The notes under the pieces are model-generated. The model ran no database searches and was not told where the DNA came from. It saw only the letters and a list, made by a program, of their open reading frames with translations. From JAVBOW01 sp031550615 (GTDB lineage: Bacteria > Bacteroidota > Bacteroidia > Bacteroidales > Rikenellaceae), in assembly GCA_031550615.1 (NCBI GenBank), contig JAVBOL010000005.1, forward strand, positions 1 through 64,000: a stretch of DNA of 64,000 nt, written 5' to 3'. The position numbers and the translations under genes were made by a program. This document shows, one piece after another, positions 8,698-18,252 of the stretch. Each line of letters starts with the position of its first letter. Within the stretch, counting starts at the first letter, position 1.

Positions 8698-9299
8698 TGG
8701 AATTGATCGACAGTTACCGCACTATCGAGGCCCCGGTCAGGGCGTCGATGCGTGAGCGAAGCAGTAAATTCATCGCTTTCGCATGGCCTGTCGAGACGGA
8801 AGACCAGGCGCGGGGACACATCGACGCGCTGCGCAAGGAGTTTTACGACGCGACGCACCATTGCTGGGCTATGCGCACCGGGGTCGGAGAGGGTGAGCAA
8901 ACCCGCTCCAATGATGACGGGGAGCCTTCGGGCACAGCTGGGCGGCCTATTCTGGGGCAGATACTTTCAGCAGGGCTGACCGACGTGTTGGTGGTGGTGG
9001 TACGTTATTTCGGCGGCACGAAGTTAGGCGTGCCCGGGCTGATTGCCGCATACAAGGAGTCGGCGGCGGAGGTGCTGGGCGAATGCCGGGTGGTCGAAAA
9101 GACCGTCGATGTGGTTTTCCCCCTGCGTTTCCCGTACGAGGGTGCGAACGCCGTGATGAAGATAGTAAAGGAGATGCAACCCAACGTATTGGAGCAGGTT
9201 TTCGATAACGTCTGCTCGATGCGGCTCTCCATAAGGGCGAGCAGGGCGGAGGAGTTGCGTGCGCGCCTTGAAAAGTGTGAAGGAGTTGATTTAAATTGA
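8697..9299 (+). CDS. YigZ/IMPACT family protein
   Basis: 200 residues. The N-terminal domain has RERSSKFIAFAWPV, HHCWAMRTG and the signature DDGEPSGTAGRPIL, then VVRYFGGTKLGVPGL, all diagnostic of the UPF0029/IMPACT N-terminal fold; a short ferredoxin-like C-terminal domain follows. In eukaryotes IMPACT modulates GCN2 signalling; the bacterial role is not established. The start overlaps lepB by one base (TAATG). An alternative name in other genomes is YigZ. Confidence 0.92.
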   Translation: MELIDSYRTIEAPVRASMRERSSKFIAFAWPVETEDQARGHIDALRKEFYDATHHCWAMRTGVGEGEQTRSNDDGEPSGTAGRPILGQILSAGLTDVLVVVVRYFGGTKLGVPGLIAAYKESAAEVLGECRVVEKTVDVVFPLRFPYEGANAVMKIVKEMQPNVLEQVFDNVCSMRLSIRASRAEELRARLEKCEGVDLN

Positions 9300-9305
9300 A
9301 ATAAC

Positions 9306-10217
9306 ATGGGAAAGAAAAACCTGATTTCGATCACAGATTTCTCAAAAGAGGAGATCCTGCGCATCATGGACCTGGCAGCCGAGTTCGAAGCCGCGCCTTA
9401 CCAGGACCTGCTGCACGGCAGGGTGGTGGCCTCGCTGTTCTTCGAGCCGTCGACGCGCACGCGCCTGAGTTTCGAAAGCGCCGTAAACCGCCTTGGTGGC
9501 CGTGTTATCGGGTTTTCGGACGGGTCGAGCACCAGCCTTTCAAAGGGCGAAACGTTCCATGACACTATCATGACCATATCCAACTACTGCGATATGATAA
9601 TCATGCGCCACACGCTTGAGGGTGCGCCGCGCTACGCTGGCGAGATTTCCAAGGTGCCTGTGGTGAACGCCGGCGACGGGGCCAATCAGCACCCCTCGCA
9701 GACGCTGCTCGACCTCTATTCGATCAAAAAGACACAGGGCACGCTCGACGGCATCAACATAATGATGGTCGGCGACCTGAAATACGGGCGCACAGTGCAC
9801 TCGCTGCTTCAGGCGCTTTCGCATTTCGACACGAAATTCACCTTCGTAGCCCCGCCGGAACTGGAATTGCCCGAGGAATATAAACAATTCCTTGATGAAA
9901 AAGGGCTTAAATACACCGAAAAGCGCACGATAGACGACGCCATAGACCAGGCGGACATCATATACATGACCCGTGTGCAGAGGGAGCGTTTCACCGATCC
10001 GATGGAGTATGAGAGGGTCAAGAACGTCTATGTGCTCGGTAATGCGATGCTCGGCGGCACTAAGGACAATATGCGCATACTGCACCCCCTGCCGAGGGTC
10101 AACGAGATCGCGCACGACGTGGACGCGAACCCCAAGGCCTACTATTTCAACCAGACCGAGAACGGCGTTTACACACGCATGGCGATCATAAGCTACATAC
10201 TTGGTATTAAAAAATAG
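9306..10217 (+). CDS. pyrB: Aspartate carbamoyltransferase catalytic subunit
   Basis: Condenses carbamoyl phosphate and aspartate in pyrimidine synthesis. FFEPSTRTRLS at residues 45-55 is the carbamoyl-phosphate-binding signature, HPSQTLLDL follows in the middle, and LHPLPRVNEI near residue 258 closes the active site. The 303-residue length is typical. pyrI follows 6 bases after the stop, so the enzyme is probably the E. coli-type holoenzyme with regulatory chains. pyrD lies far away at 55113. Confidence 0.97.
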   Translation: MGKKNLISITDFSKEEILRIMDLAAEFEAAPYQDLLHGRVVASLFFEPSTRTRLSFESAVNRLGGRVIGFSDGSSTSLSKGETFHDTIMTISNYCDMIIMRHTLEGAPRYAGEISKVPVVNAGDGANQHPSQTLLDLYSIKKTQGTLDGINIMMVGDLKYGRTVHSLLQALSHFDTKFTFVAPPELELPEEYKQFLDEKGLKYTEKRTIDDAIDQADIIYMTRVQRERFTDPMEYERVKNVYVLGNAMLGGTKDNMRILHPLPRVNEIAHDVDANPKAYYFNQTENGVYTRMAIISYILGIKK

Positions 10218-10223
10218 ATTGAC

Positions 10224-10685
10224 ATGACACACGATAAGATACTGGAAGTTAGGGCTATCGAAAACGGCACGGTGATCGACCACATTCCGGCTGACTGCCT
10301 TTTCAAGATCATCCGCATACTGCAGCTTGAGCGCGAGACCAACCGTATCACATTCGCCACCAACCTCGACAGCAAGCGCATCGGCAAAAAGGCAATAATC
10401 AAGATCAACGAGCGTTATTGCCATACCGAGGAACTGAACCGGGTCGCCCTGTTCGCCCCGATGGCCAAGGTTAATATAATCAAGGATTTCGATGTGATCG
10501 AAAAGCGTAACGTGACCGTCCCCGAGCGCGTTGAAGGTTTCGTGAAATGCGTAAACCCGAAGTGCGTGACCAACAACGAACCGGTCGCCACTGCATTCGA
10601 CGTGATCGGCGGCGAGAGCATATCGCTGCGCTGCCGCTACTGCGAGAAGATCACGCGCCAGAGCCAGATCGAGCTGATTAGGTGA
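10224..10685 (+). CDS. pyrI: Aspartate carbamoyltransferase regulatory subunit
   Basis: Binds CTP/ATP allosterically and links catalytic trimers through a zinc domain. The 153-residue protein has the four zinc cysteines C109, C114, C137 and C140 (CVNPKC and CRYC), spaced as in E. coli PyrI. The N-terminal nucleotide-binding domain contains VIDHIPADCLFKIIRIL. It is immediately downstream of pyrB. Confidence 0.96.
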   Translation: MTHDKILEVRAIENGTVIDHIPADCLFKIIRILQLERETNRITFATNLDSKRIGKKAIIKINERYCHTEELNRVALFAPMAKVNIIKDFDVIEKRNVTVPERVEGFVKCVNPKCVTNNEPVATAFDVIGGESISLRCRYCEKITRQSQIELIR

Positions 10686-10830
10686 GTCGATCCTCTGTCG
10701 GATGCGCACATCGCACTTATCCTCCTTATCCCAAATCTTCAGGCTGCTCCGGTTTGTGACTTCGGAAGATAAGTAAATCTGACGCACGCTATGCACGGCA
10801 GTTGTGTGGCGGTTTTTTATAAACGAGTTA

Positions 10831-13629
10831 ATGAATAAGGATAAGCAACAAATAATTCACATAAAGGGTGCAAGAGTCCATAACCTCAAGAATATAGAGG
10901 TCGAGATACCGCACAACCAACTGATCGTCGTGACCGGGCTTTCGGGCTCGGGCAAGTCGACTCTTGCCTTCGACACGATCTTTGCAGAGGGACAGAGGCG
11001 CTATGTCGAGAGCCTGTCAGCCTATGCCCGCCAGTTCCTGGGGCGCATAGACAAGCCCGATGTCGATTTCATCACCGGCATCGCACCGGCTATAGCCATA
11101 CAGCAGCAGGTCAACACGCGCAACCCACGCTCGACGGTCGGCACGTCGACCGAGATCTACGACTATATAAAACTGCTGTTCGCGCGCGTAGGGCATACTT
11201 TTTCACCCTCGACAGGCGAAGAGGTACGCATATACTATGTCAAAGACGTGGCCGAATATATCGACTCGCAACCTGCGGGTTCGCGGGTGATAATCGCCGC
11301 GCCCGTGACCATCGCCGAAGGGCGCACGCTGGCCGAAAGGCTCGAAGAGTTGATGCGAGAGGGACTGCAAAGGGTCTGGTCGCGCGGAAACACACTGCTT
11401 ATCGAGGACCTTCTTACTGTGCTGCCGCCGACGGCTTCTGCCGGAGACTTCGCCGTGGTGCTCGACCGTCTGCTGCCGGGCGGCGAGGATATCACCGCGC
11501 GCATGGGCGATTCGATAGCCTCTGCGTTCAATTATGGCGAGGGTGTTTGTCGCGTGATCGTCGAAAATGAAGGCAAGAAAGCCCTGGTGCGCGATTTTTC
11601 ATCGCGTTTCGAGCAGGGCGGGATCCATTTCGAGCAACCCTCCGAGCACCTTTTCAGCTTCAACAACCCTCTCGGGGCGTGTCCGCGCTGCGAGGGCTAC
11701 GGGAAAGTCGTGGGCATCGACGAAGACCTCGTCGTTCCCGACAAAAGCCGCTCGGTGTGGGACGACGCGATAGCGTGCTGGAAGGGCGAGACGATGCGCA
11801 TGTGGAAAGAGCAACTGGTGTTCAACGCCTCGAAATTCGATTTCCCGGTGCATACGCCCTACCACGACCTGACGCGTGAGCAGAAGACGTTGCTGTGGAG
11901 GGGTAACGGCTATTTCAAAGGTTTGGATGAGTTCTTCAAATACCTTGAGGGAGAGAGATATAAAATACAATACCGCGTGATGCTTTCACGCTATACGGGT
12001 AAGACCGTCTGCCCCGATTGCGGAGGATCGCGCCTACGCCCCGAGGCGCTCTACGTGCGTATCGGCGGGGCTAACGTCGCCGATCTGGTCATGATGCCTG
12101 TCGATGAGCTCAAGGCGTTTTTCGATTCCCTGCAACTCGATGAGCACGACGCGAAAACGGCTGGGCGGATATTGACCGAGATACGCACACGGCTGCAATA
12201 TATGCTCGACGTGGGGCTGGGATACCTGACCCTCGACCGCCTTTCGTCCTCGCTTTCCGGCGGCGAGAGCCAGCGCATAAACCTCTCCACATCGCTGGGC
12301 AGCAACCTCACCGGGTCGTTGTACATCCTCGATGAGCCGAGCATCGGGCTTCACCCACGCGATACGCACCGGTTGATAAAGGTGCTCAAGCAGTTGCGCG
12401 ACCTGGGCAACACGGTGATCGTGGTCGAGCACGAAGAGGAGATAATCCGAGCCGCGGACCGCGTGGTCGACATCGGTCCCGAGGCGGGCTACAACGGCGG
12501 GGAGGTGGTCTTTAACGGCACGCTAAAAGAACTTCTCAGTAAGGGCCAGGGCTACACGGCTGACTACCTGACCGGGCGGCGCAGGATCGAAAAACCCGAC
12601 TCGCCGCGCGGCTGGACGCATCACATAGACATCAAAGGGGCGCGCGAAAACAACCTCAAGGGCATAGACGTGCGCATTCCGCTGGGTGTAATGACCTGCA
12701 TAACAGGCGTGAGCGGCAGCGGCAAATCGTCGTTGGTCAAGGGGATACTCTATCCCGCCATGCGCCGCCAGCTTTATGACACCGGGCTCAAACCAGGCAA
12801 TTTCGAACGTATGGACGGCGACGTGCAGTTGCTCAGCGCGGTCGAAATGATCGACCAAAACCCTATCGGCAAATCGTCGCGCTCCAACCCGGTCACCTAC
12901 ATCAAGGCTTACGATGAGATACGCAAACTATTTGCCGAGCAGCCGTTTGCAAAGACTAATGGGTTCACCCCGTCGCACTTCTCATTCAACATCGCCGGAG
13001 GGCGTTGCGAGGAGTGCCAGGGCGAGGGTTTCATCAAGGTCGGCATGCAGTTCATGGCCGACGTCGAGCTGAAGTGCGACTGTTGCGGAGGGCGGCGTTT
13101 CCGCGACGAGATATTGGAGGTGCGCTACACAGGCCATTCGATCTACGACATACTCGAAATGACGGTCGACGACGCGATAAAGCTTTTTTCCGCCCAGAAG
13201 GAGTCGACAGCCAGGCGCGTCGCGGAGAAACTGCGCACGCTCTCCGACGTCGGGCTGGGGTATATCAAATTGGGGCAATCCTCGTCGACCCTCTCGGGGG
13301 GTGAGAGCCAGAGGGTGAAACTGGCCTCGTTCCTGCTGAAGGAAAACAGCGCTGGGCACGTGATGTTCATCTTCGACGAGCCGACCACGGGACTGCACAT
13401 ACACGATATAAATAAGCTATTGGCGGCATTTAACGCGCTGCTGCTCAGGGGTCATACCATCGTTGTGGTCGAGCACAACATGGACGTGGTCAAATGTGCC
13501 GACCATGTGATCGACCTTGGCCCCGACGGCGGGGAGGGTGGGGGCAGGCTGCTCTACCAAGGTGCGCCGGACGGGTTGAAAGGGTGCCCGGATAGCCACA
13601 CCGGAGAATTCCTTAAAAAGCGCGGGTGA
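10831..13629 (+). CDS. uvrA: Excinuclease ABC subunit A
   Basis: Damage-recognition ATPase of nucleotide excision repair. From the ATG at 10831 it is 932 residues; an earlier in-frame GTG-type start at 10804 adds nine residues with no family match. The first Walker A is GLSGSGKS at 36-43; the second is GVSGSGKSS in the C-terminal half. Two ABC signatures (LSGGESQRINL and LSGGESQRVKL) and zinc modules (CPRCEGYGKV/CPDCGGSRL and CEECQGEGF/CDCCGGRRF) are in the expected order. The 145-base gap after pyrI suggests its own promoter, though none is obvious. Confidence 0.97.
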   Translation: MNKDKQQIIHIKGARVHNLKNIEVEIPHNQLIVVTGLSGSGKSTLAFDTIFAEGQRRYVESLSAYARQFLGRIDKPDVDFITGIAPAIAIQQQVNTRNPRSTVGTSTEIYDYIKLLFARVGHTFSPSTGEEVRIYYVKDVAEYIDSQPAGSRVIIAAPVTIAEGRTLAERLEELMREGLQRVWSRGNTLLIEDLLTVLPPTASAGDFAVVLDRLLPGGEDITARMGDSIASAFNYGEGVCRVIVENEGKKALVRDFSSRFEQGGIHFEQPSEHLFSFNNPLGACPRCEGYGKVVGIDEDLVVPDKSRSVWDDAIACWKGETMRMWKEQLVFNASKFDFPVHTPYHDLTREQKTLLWRGNGYFKGLDEFFKYLEGERYKIQYRVMLSRYTGKTVCPDCGGSRLRPEALYVRIGGANVADLVMMPVDELKAFFDSLQLDEHDAKTAGRILTEIRTRLQYMLDVGLGYLTLDRLSSSLSGGESQRINLSTSLGSNLTGSLYILDEPSIGLHPRDTHRLIKVLKQLRDLGNTVIVVEHEEEIIRAADRVVDIGPEAGYNGGEVVFNGTLKELLSKGQGYTADYLTGRRRIEKPDSPRGWTHHIDIKGARENNLKGIDVRIPLGVMTCITGVSGSGKSSLVKGILYPAMRRQLYDTGLKPGNFERMDGDVQLLSAVEMIDQNPIGKSSRSNPVTYIKAYDEIRKLFAEQPFAKTNGFTPSHFSFNIAGGRCEECQGEGFIKVGMQFMADVELKCDCCGGRRFRDEILEVRYTGHSIYDILEMTVDDAIKLFSAQKESTARRVAEKLRTLSDVGLGYIKLGQSSSTLSGGESQRVKLASFLLKENSAGHVMFIFDEPTTGLHIHDINKLLAAFNALLLRGHTIVVVEHNMDVVKCADHVIDLGPDGGEGGGRLLYQGAPDGLKGCPDSHTGEFLKKRG

Positions 13630-14846
13630 TGGCAGGGTTCTACACTTTCACGTTATCAAACGGCATCCGCTGCGTCCACCGCCAGGTGCGCGGCCCGGTG
13701 GCGCATTGCGCCCTGAGCATCAACGCCGGCAGCCGCGACGAGGGCAAAGGGCAGGAGGGCATCGCGCACTTCACCGAGCACAGTATGTTCAAGGGGACAG
13801 CACGCCGCCGCGCCCACCATATAAACTGCCGCCTGGAGAACCTCGGCGGCGAACTCAACGCATTCACCACCAAAGAGGAAACGGTGGTGCATGCGACTAC
13901 CCTAAAGGAGGATTTCGCCGCGGCTGCCGACCTGATCGCGGACGTGGCGTTCCATTCGACCTTCCCCGCGCAGCAGATCACGCTCGAAAAGGACGTCATA
14001 CTGGACGAGATAAATTCATATAAGGACTCGCCGCCGGAGCGCATCTGGGACGAGTTCGAAGACCTGCTTTTCGCCGGTTCCGGGCTGGGGCACAACATTT
14101 TGGGCACGCCGCGCTCGGTGGCGCGTATCGACCCGGCGGCTATCGGCAACTTTGTGGAGCGGTGTTACAACACCGATCAAATGGTCTTTTCATCGGTCGG
14201 CAACGTGTCCGAAAAACGTTTCCGCGACGTGGCCGAGCGCTATCTGGGCGGCATCACACCGAGGCCGCGCACATTCACACGCGAGGCGTCAGTGGTGCGG
14301 CCCGCATTCGAAAAGACGCTCAAACACGGCAACCACCAGGCGCATTGCCTCGTGGGAGGTGCGGCATTCAACGCCTTTGACGACCGGCGGCTGACACTTG
14401 CCCTGCTCGTGAATATACTGGGCGGCCCGGCGGCCAACTCGCTACTGAATATCGCGTTACGGGAGAAGCGCGGGCTGACTTACAGCATCGAGGCGTCCTA
14501 CACCCCGTTTTCGGACACCGGCATCGCCGCTATCGCCTTCAGCTGCGAGAAACAGCGCACCGATGAGTGTCTCGAATTGATAGGCAAGGAGTTGGCACGC
14601 ATAAAGAACACCCCCCTCACCGACCGCAAAATGTCGATGGCCAAGAAACAACTGGCCGGGCAGTTGGCCATATCGCTCGACGGCAACGAGGGCACGATGC
14701 TCGGGGCGGGCAAGAGCATCCTGCTTTACGACAAAGTCGAGGAACTGGGCGAGAGCGTGCGTCGCATCGGCTCGATCACCCCGAGTGCGTTGATGGATGT
14801 GGCAAACGAAGTATTCACCGGCAACTCGACACTTATTTTCATTTAA
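13629..14846 (+). CDS. M16 family zinc metallopeptidase
   Basis: Pitrilysin/processing-peptidase-like protein of 405 residues. The inverted zinc motif HFTEH is at residues 47-51, and the third zinc ligand is probably in LEKDVILDEINSY about 75 residues later, so the N-terminal domain looks catalytic. The C-terminal half (LREKRGLTYSIEASYTPF) is the second M16 fold. No signal peptide is visible. The ATG shares its A with the uvrA stop; an in-frame GTG lies one codon earlier. The substrate is unknown. Confidence 0.92.
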   Translation: MAGFYTFTLSNGIRCVHRQVRGPVAHCALSINAGSRDEGKGQEGIAHFTEHSMFKGTARRRAHHINCRLENLGGELNAFTTKEETVVHATTLKEDFAAAADLIADVAFHSTFPAQQITLEKDVILDEINSYKDSPPERIWDEFEDLLFAGSGLGHNILGTPRSVARIDPAAIGNFVERCYNTDQMVFSSVGNVSEKRFRDVAERYLGGITPRPRTFTREASVVRPAFEKTLKHGNHQAHCLVGGAAFNAFDDRRLTLALLVNILGGPAANSLLNIALREKRGLTYSIEASYTPFSDTGIAAIAFSCEKQRTDECLELIGKELARIKNTPLTDRKMSMAKKQLAGQLAISLDGNEGTMLGAGKSILLYDKVEELGESVRRIGSITPSALMDVANEVFTGNSTLIFI

Positions 14847-15484
14847 TGATGGATGCCTTAGAACGTTACATGTCCCAATACACAACTCCGCAGGATGAAC
14901 TGCTGGAAGAGTTGGAGCGCCAGACGCACCTGCGTACTATCCATCCCCAGATGCTCTCAGGACACGTGCAAGGGCAATTATTGAGAATGCTCACCTGCAT
15001 GATCCGTCCGCGAAGGGTGCTCGAAATAGGGACTTTCACGGGCTATTCGGCGCTCTGCATGGCCGCCGGGCTGGGCGACGGCGCTACGCTCGATACGATA
15101 GAGGCGGACGACGAACTGGAGGGTATCGCAACCGAATTCTTCGCACGCAGCCCACACGGCGGCAGGATAACGATGCATATAGGATCGGCCCTGGAGGTCG
15201 CCCCACGCCTGGGCGGACGGTTTGATATGGTGTTTATCGACGGCGACAAGCGCGAATATCCCGCCTATCTGTCGATGCTGTTGGACGGTGGGTTGGTAGG
15301 CGGCGGCAGCTGGATCCTTGCCGACAATATATTATGGTACGGCAAGGTGGCGGACCCCGCCGCGACGACAGATCCGCAGACCGCCGGGGTGCTGGAATTC
15401 AACGCAGCGGTGAGTGCGGACGAACGCCTTGAAAACGTGATAATTCCCATGCGCGACGGAATTAACCTGATACGCGTGAAGTGA
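14846..15484 (+). CDS. Class I SAM-dependent O-methyltransferase
   Basis: 212 residues from the ATG that overlaps the M16 stop. VLEIGTFTGYSALCMA is the SAM-binding motif I, DTIEADDEL the ribose-binding acidic loop, and VFIDGDKREYPAY the metal/substrate loop, all as in catechol/caffeoyl-CoA-type O-methyltransferases (family 3, TrmR/YrrM-like). Related bacterial proteins include the tRNA 5-hydroxyuridine methyltransferase TrmR, which is one possible function; small-molecule methylation is the alternative. A second ATG one codon later is equally possible. Confidence 0.88.
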   Translation: MMDALERYMSQYTTPQDELLEELERQTHLRTIHPQMLSGHVQGQLLRMLTCMIRPRRVLEIGTFTGYSALCMAAGLGDGATLDTIEADDELEGIATEFFARSPHGGRITMHIGSALEVAPRLGGRFDMVFIDGDKREYPAYLSMLLDGGLVGGGSWILADNILWYGKVADPAATTDPQTAGVLEFNAAVSADERLENVIIPMRDGINLIRVK

Positions 15485-15546
15485 TTTTATGGGAAAACTC
15501 CCGAAAGTTTTCTTTTATTTGTAGACGCAATACTTAATTTGAGATT

Positions 15547-16536
15547 ATGAAAAAGAGCTTTATGATGGCGGCAGCAATGCTGCTCGCAGCAATGGGCGCC
15601 AATGCCCAACACGACATCTCGATCGGCGTAAAAGGCGGTCTGAATATCCCGAAGATCACCGCCGGCGGTAAGAAGACCCCGTTAAGCGAAGGTTACTCCT
15701 CTCGCCTGGCGGCCAACGCGGGGGTGTTCGGCGAGATGAAATTCACCAAGACGTTCTCTATGGTCGTGGGACTCGAATATAGCGGCCAGGGCGGTAAGAA
15801 TGACGATACGGTATTCCCAATGGGCAAAACCCTGTCGGGGATGTTCAATAACGATCAATTTTCACCCGTATTGACCGGGATCGCCGCACAGGTCGGACTG
15901 GCCTCGCCGACAGGTGCGGCGCAGATATTGGCGTTACCCGATAAAATGAAGGATATACCGGGTTATCTTTATACCGACGGCATCGAGAGCACTACGAAGT
16001 TCAATTACGTCATGCTGCCCGTTCAGGCGCGCTTCGGATGGAACATCAATTCGTCGCCCTGGCGCGTGTACGTTCAGGCCGGTATATTCGGATCTTATCT
16101 CGTTTCGGCCAAACGCGAAATGACCGGTTCGAGCAGGTTGTATACCGATATTGCAAAAACCACGACACTCGGTTCGCAGGTGGCGACCATACTCACCCCT
16201 TTCATCGCGGCGAACGTCACTGACGTGGCCGCAATGACCGCGTTAGCCTCGGCGCTCCCGGGAATAATGGCCGGCGCCGGCACCGCTTTGGGTAACGAGC
16301 AATCCTTCCCCGAGCAGGATATCACCAATGAACTCCACCGCTGGAACGTGGGCGTGATCGGATCGGCCGGTATCGCATATAAATTCCACTGCCGCCACAG
16401 CGTGTTCTTCGAGGCTGGCGGCAACTACGGGTTCGTGAAACTGCAAAAGAACGCGGCAAACGGCCAGAACCGCATCGGCGCGGGTTCGCTCTCGATAGGT
16501 TACAGCTATAAGCTCGGACAGAGTTGCCAGAAATAG
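15547..16536 (+). CDS. Secreted outer-membrane beta-barrel protein, PorT-like
   Basis: 329 residues with a clear signal peptide (hydrophobic residues 5-18, ending MGANAQ before HDISIGVKGGLN). The mature part alternates polar and apolar residues, has repeated GLEYSGQGG/AGGNYGFVKL-like strands, and ends in a strand with aromatic residues (LSIGYSYKLG), the pattern of the outer-membrane beta-barrel (OMP_b-brl) families of Bacteroidota. Residues about 215-255 are a small-residue-rich insert, probably an extracellular loop. No specific function can be assigned. A strong terminator follows. Confidence 0.75.
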   Translation: MKKSFMMAAAMLLAAMGANAQHDISIGVKGGLNIPKITAGGKKTPLSEGYSSRLAANAGVFGEMKFTKTFSMVVGLEYSGQGGKNDDTVFPMGKTLSGMFNNDQFSPVLTGIAAQVGLASPTGAAQILALPDKMKDIPGYLYTDGIESTTKFNYVMLPVQARFGWNINSSPWRVYVQAGIFGSYLVSAKREMTGSSRLYTDIAKTTTLGSQVATILTPFIAANVTDVAAMTALASALPGIMAGAGTALGNEQSFPEQDITNELHRWNVGVIGSAGIAYKFHCRHSVFFEAGGNYGFVKLQKNAANGQNRIGAGSLSIGYSYKLGQSCQK

Positions 16537-16554
16537 GGCAGACGCCCTCCACGT

Positions 16555-16584
16555 GAAAATTGCCCGCCTAAGCGGGCAATTTTC
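16555..16584. terminator. Bidirectional terminator between the barrel gene and the AsmA-like gene
   Basis: A perfect 13-base inverted repeat (16555-16567 and 16572-16584) encloses the loop CTAA, with A-run and T-run flanks on the two sides. It lies at the convergence of two genes and just touches the stop of the minus-strand gene, so it can serve both directions. Confidence 0.88.
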
Positions 16585-18220
16585 ATTTCTGACCCTTCTT
16601 GCGGGTGAATTGCTTTTGCAGCGAGGTTATCTTCTCCTGCCTTTTCTCTGTCAACCCTACCGACTCTTTGATCCCGGCGAATGAGATCCGCCATATGTAG
16701 TTGAAGTGTGAGCGGTGGGGGTCGCGTATGGCCGAGGCGCGCACCTCGCGCAACTCTTCGCCGGGGATGGGATTCGAGGGCAGCAGTATGAAGTTATTGA
16801 CCACCGCCGTGCCGATCCACGAGCGTAGGCCCAGTTTGCCCAGCACCGCCACTTCGAGCGAGTCGTAAGCCATGCGCATTGTGACCTTTCCCGAGCGGTC
16901 GTCGCCGTAGATATTGAAATCGAGCCGGTTGATATGTCCGCTGACGCCCTCGATATTGCCCAGGGGCTTGGTCATGGGGGTGAAATCGGCCACGTCGGCC
17001 CCTTTGAACGTGCCGGTGATAAGAAATGATTCGTCGCTCTGCGACACGGGGTAGGTAAACCTCGCGCTGAGCACCCCGCCCATGACGTGTGCGCGGGCTG
17101 TCATCCGGTAGTGGGTGTTGGCGCCGGGCACATTGGTCAGCGAGTCGACCTGCGCCATGATCCCAGTGAGGGTTATGCGCCCGGGCGCGTACCCTTTGAC
17201 GGGTAATTCTTCATATGTCGCCCGCGAGTCAGTTACTCTTATGCGGTCTATTGTTATGGAAGTTTGGGATTGTTGCAACAATCTGTTGAACAGCGGCTTT
17301 ATGGTTTCATTCTGAGAGATCTGGCGGTTCTTGTAACTCCCGACGGAAACGCCGCTCAGCAACAGGCTGTCGGCCTTCAATCCGCCGCCGGAGATATCCG
17401 CGCCGTGCAGCGCTATGCGTCCCGAATGAAGTTCAAGCCAGTCCTTGCCCGTCAGGCGGGCGAAATCCGCCTTGCCATGCTCTGGTGTGAGCGAGAGCGT
17501 GTCAACGGCGATCATACGGCTGCGCAGATCGGCCTCTATATGGCCTAAGGCCAGCCTGGATGCCGTGCCGACGGGGTAGTGCGACGACTCTTCGGCGGTG
17601 ATGCGCAATTCGCCGGGCAGAGGCAGACGGCGCAGGTCGACCAAAGAGTCGAATCTAAGGCGGTCGACGGCAATGGACAACCCCCTCACCCGGTGGCGCA
17701 GCGAATCGCGGCGATATGACACCTCGCCGCTATACAGGTCTATACGGTCTATTGTAATGCGTCTGAAGGGCGAGTGGAAAAGGGTGTCGGGCCCCGCCGC
17801 CACACGTCCGGCCACCGTGTCGCGCACGACCTTAAGGCGCGGAAATGTTATCTCGATGCGGTTTATATCGAGGCGTCCGTGGCGCAGGTTGCGCAGCGGA
17901 TGGCGTATCCATATCCGCACGTCGTTTATGCTGGCCGTGCAGAGCGTGTGCACGGGATGCCCCGCGGCGGCAAGGCTGTCGACCACCGTGCTGTCCGGGG
18001 TCAGGGTAAGTCCGTGCACGGCCACCTCACCGCCTCGCAGATGCACGGCGAATCCGTCAATGCCGAAGCGGTACAGGGGCCCTATGTGGGCTTGTACCGC
18101 TTCGGTGATAAGGCGTATGGCATATATTTTAGCGCGACCGCGCAGGGTGTGGGCCGTCGTGACGACACCGACCGCCACGATGATCGCGGCCAGCAGTATA
18201 TAAAAGCGCTTTGTCCTCAT
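16583..18220 (-). CDS. AsmA-like membrane-anchored protein
   Basis: 545 residues with a single N-terminal membrane helix (about residues 7-26, FYILLAAIIVAVGVVTTAH), then a long periplasmic region rich in short beta strands such as ITIDRIDLYSGEVSYRRDSL and VHGLTLTPDSTVVDSL. This repeated beta architecture resembles the AsmA/DUF748 class, now seen as lipid-transport or envelope-homeostasis proteins. The exact family is uncertain. It lies 32 bases after pgi on the same strand, probably the last gene of gpsA-pgi. The C-terminus is basic (KQFTRKKGQK). Confidence 0.6.
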   Translation of the reverse strand: MRTKRFYILLAAIIVAVGVVTTAHTLRGRAKIYAIRLITEAVQAHIGPLYRFGIDGFAVHLRGGEVAVHGLTLTPDSTVVDSLAAAGHPVHTLCTASINDVRIWIRHPLRNLRHGRLDINRIEITFPRLKVVRDTVAGRVAAGPDTLFHSPFRRITIDRIDLYSGEVSYRRDSLRHRVRGLSIAVDRLRFDSLVDLRRLPLPGELRITAEESSHYPVGTASRLALGHIEADLRSRMIAVDTLSLTPEHGKADFARLTGKDWLELHSGRIALHGADISGGGLKADSLLLSGVSVGSYKNRQISQNETIKPLFNRLLQQSQTSITIDRIRVTDSRATYEELPVKGYAPGRITLTGIMAQVDSLTNVPGANTHYRMTARAHVMGGVLSARFTYPVSQSDESFLITGTFKGADVADFTPMTKPLGNIEGVSGHINRLDFNIYGDDRSGKVTMRMAYDSLEVAVLGKLGLRSWIGTAVVNNFILLPSNPIPGEELREVRASAIRDPHRSHFNYIWRISFAGIKESVGLTEKRQEKITSLQKQFTRKKGQK

Positions 18221-18252
18221 AACGGTGTAAGGAGCAAAAAGCGAGCCGTGGT

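Noticed and set aside
8574..10796. Minus-strand ORFs opposite lepB, yigZ, pyrB and pyrI
   Set aside because: All are antisense frames of confidently identified genes.
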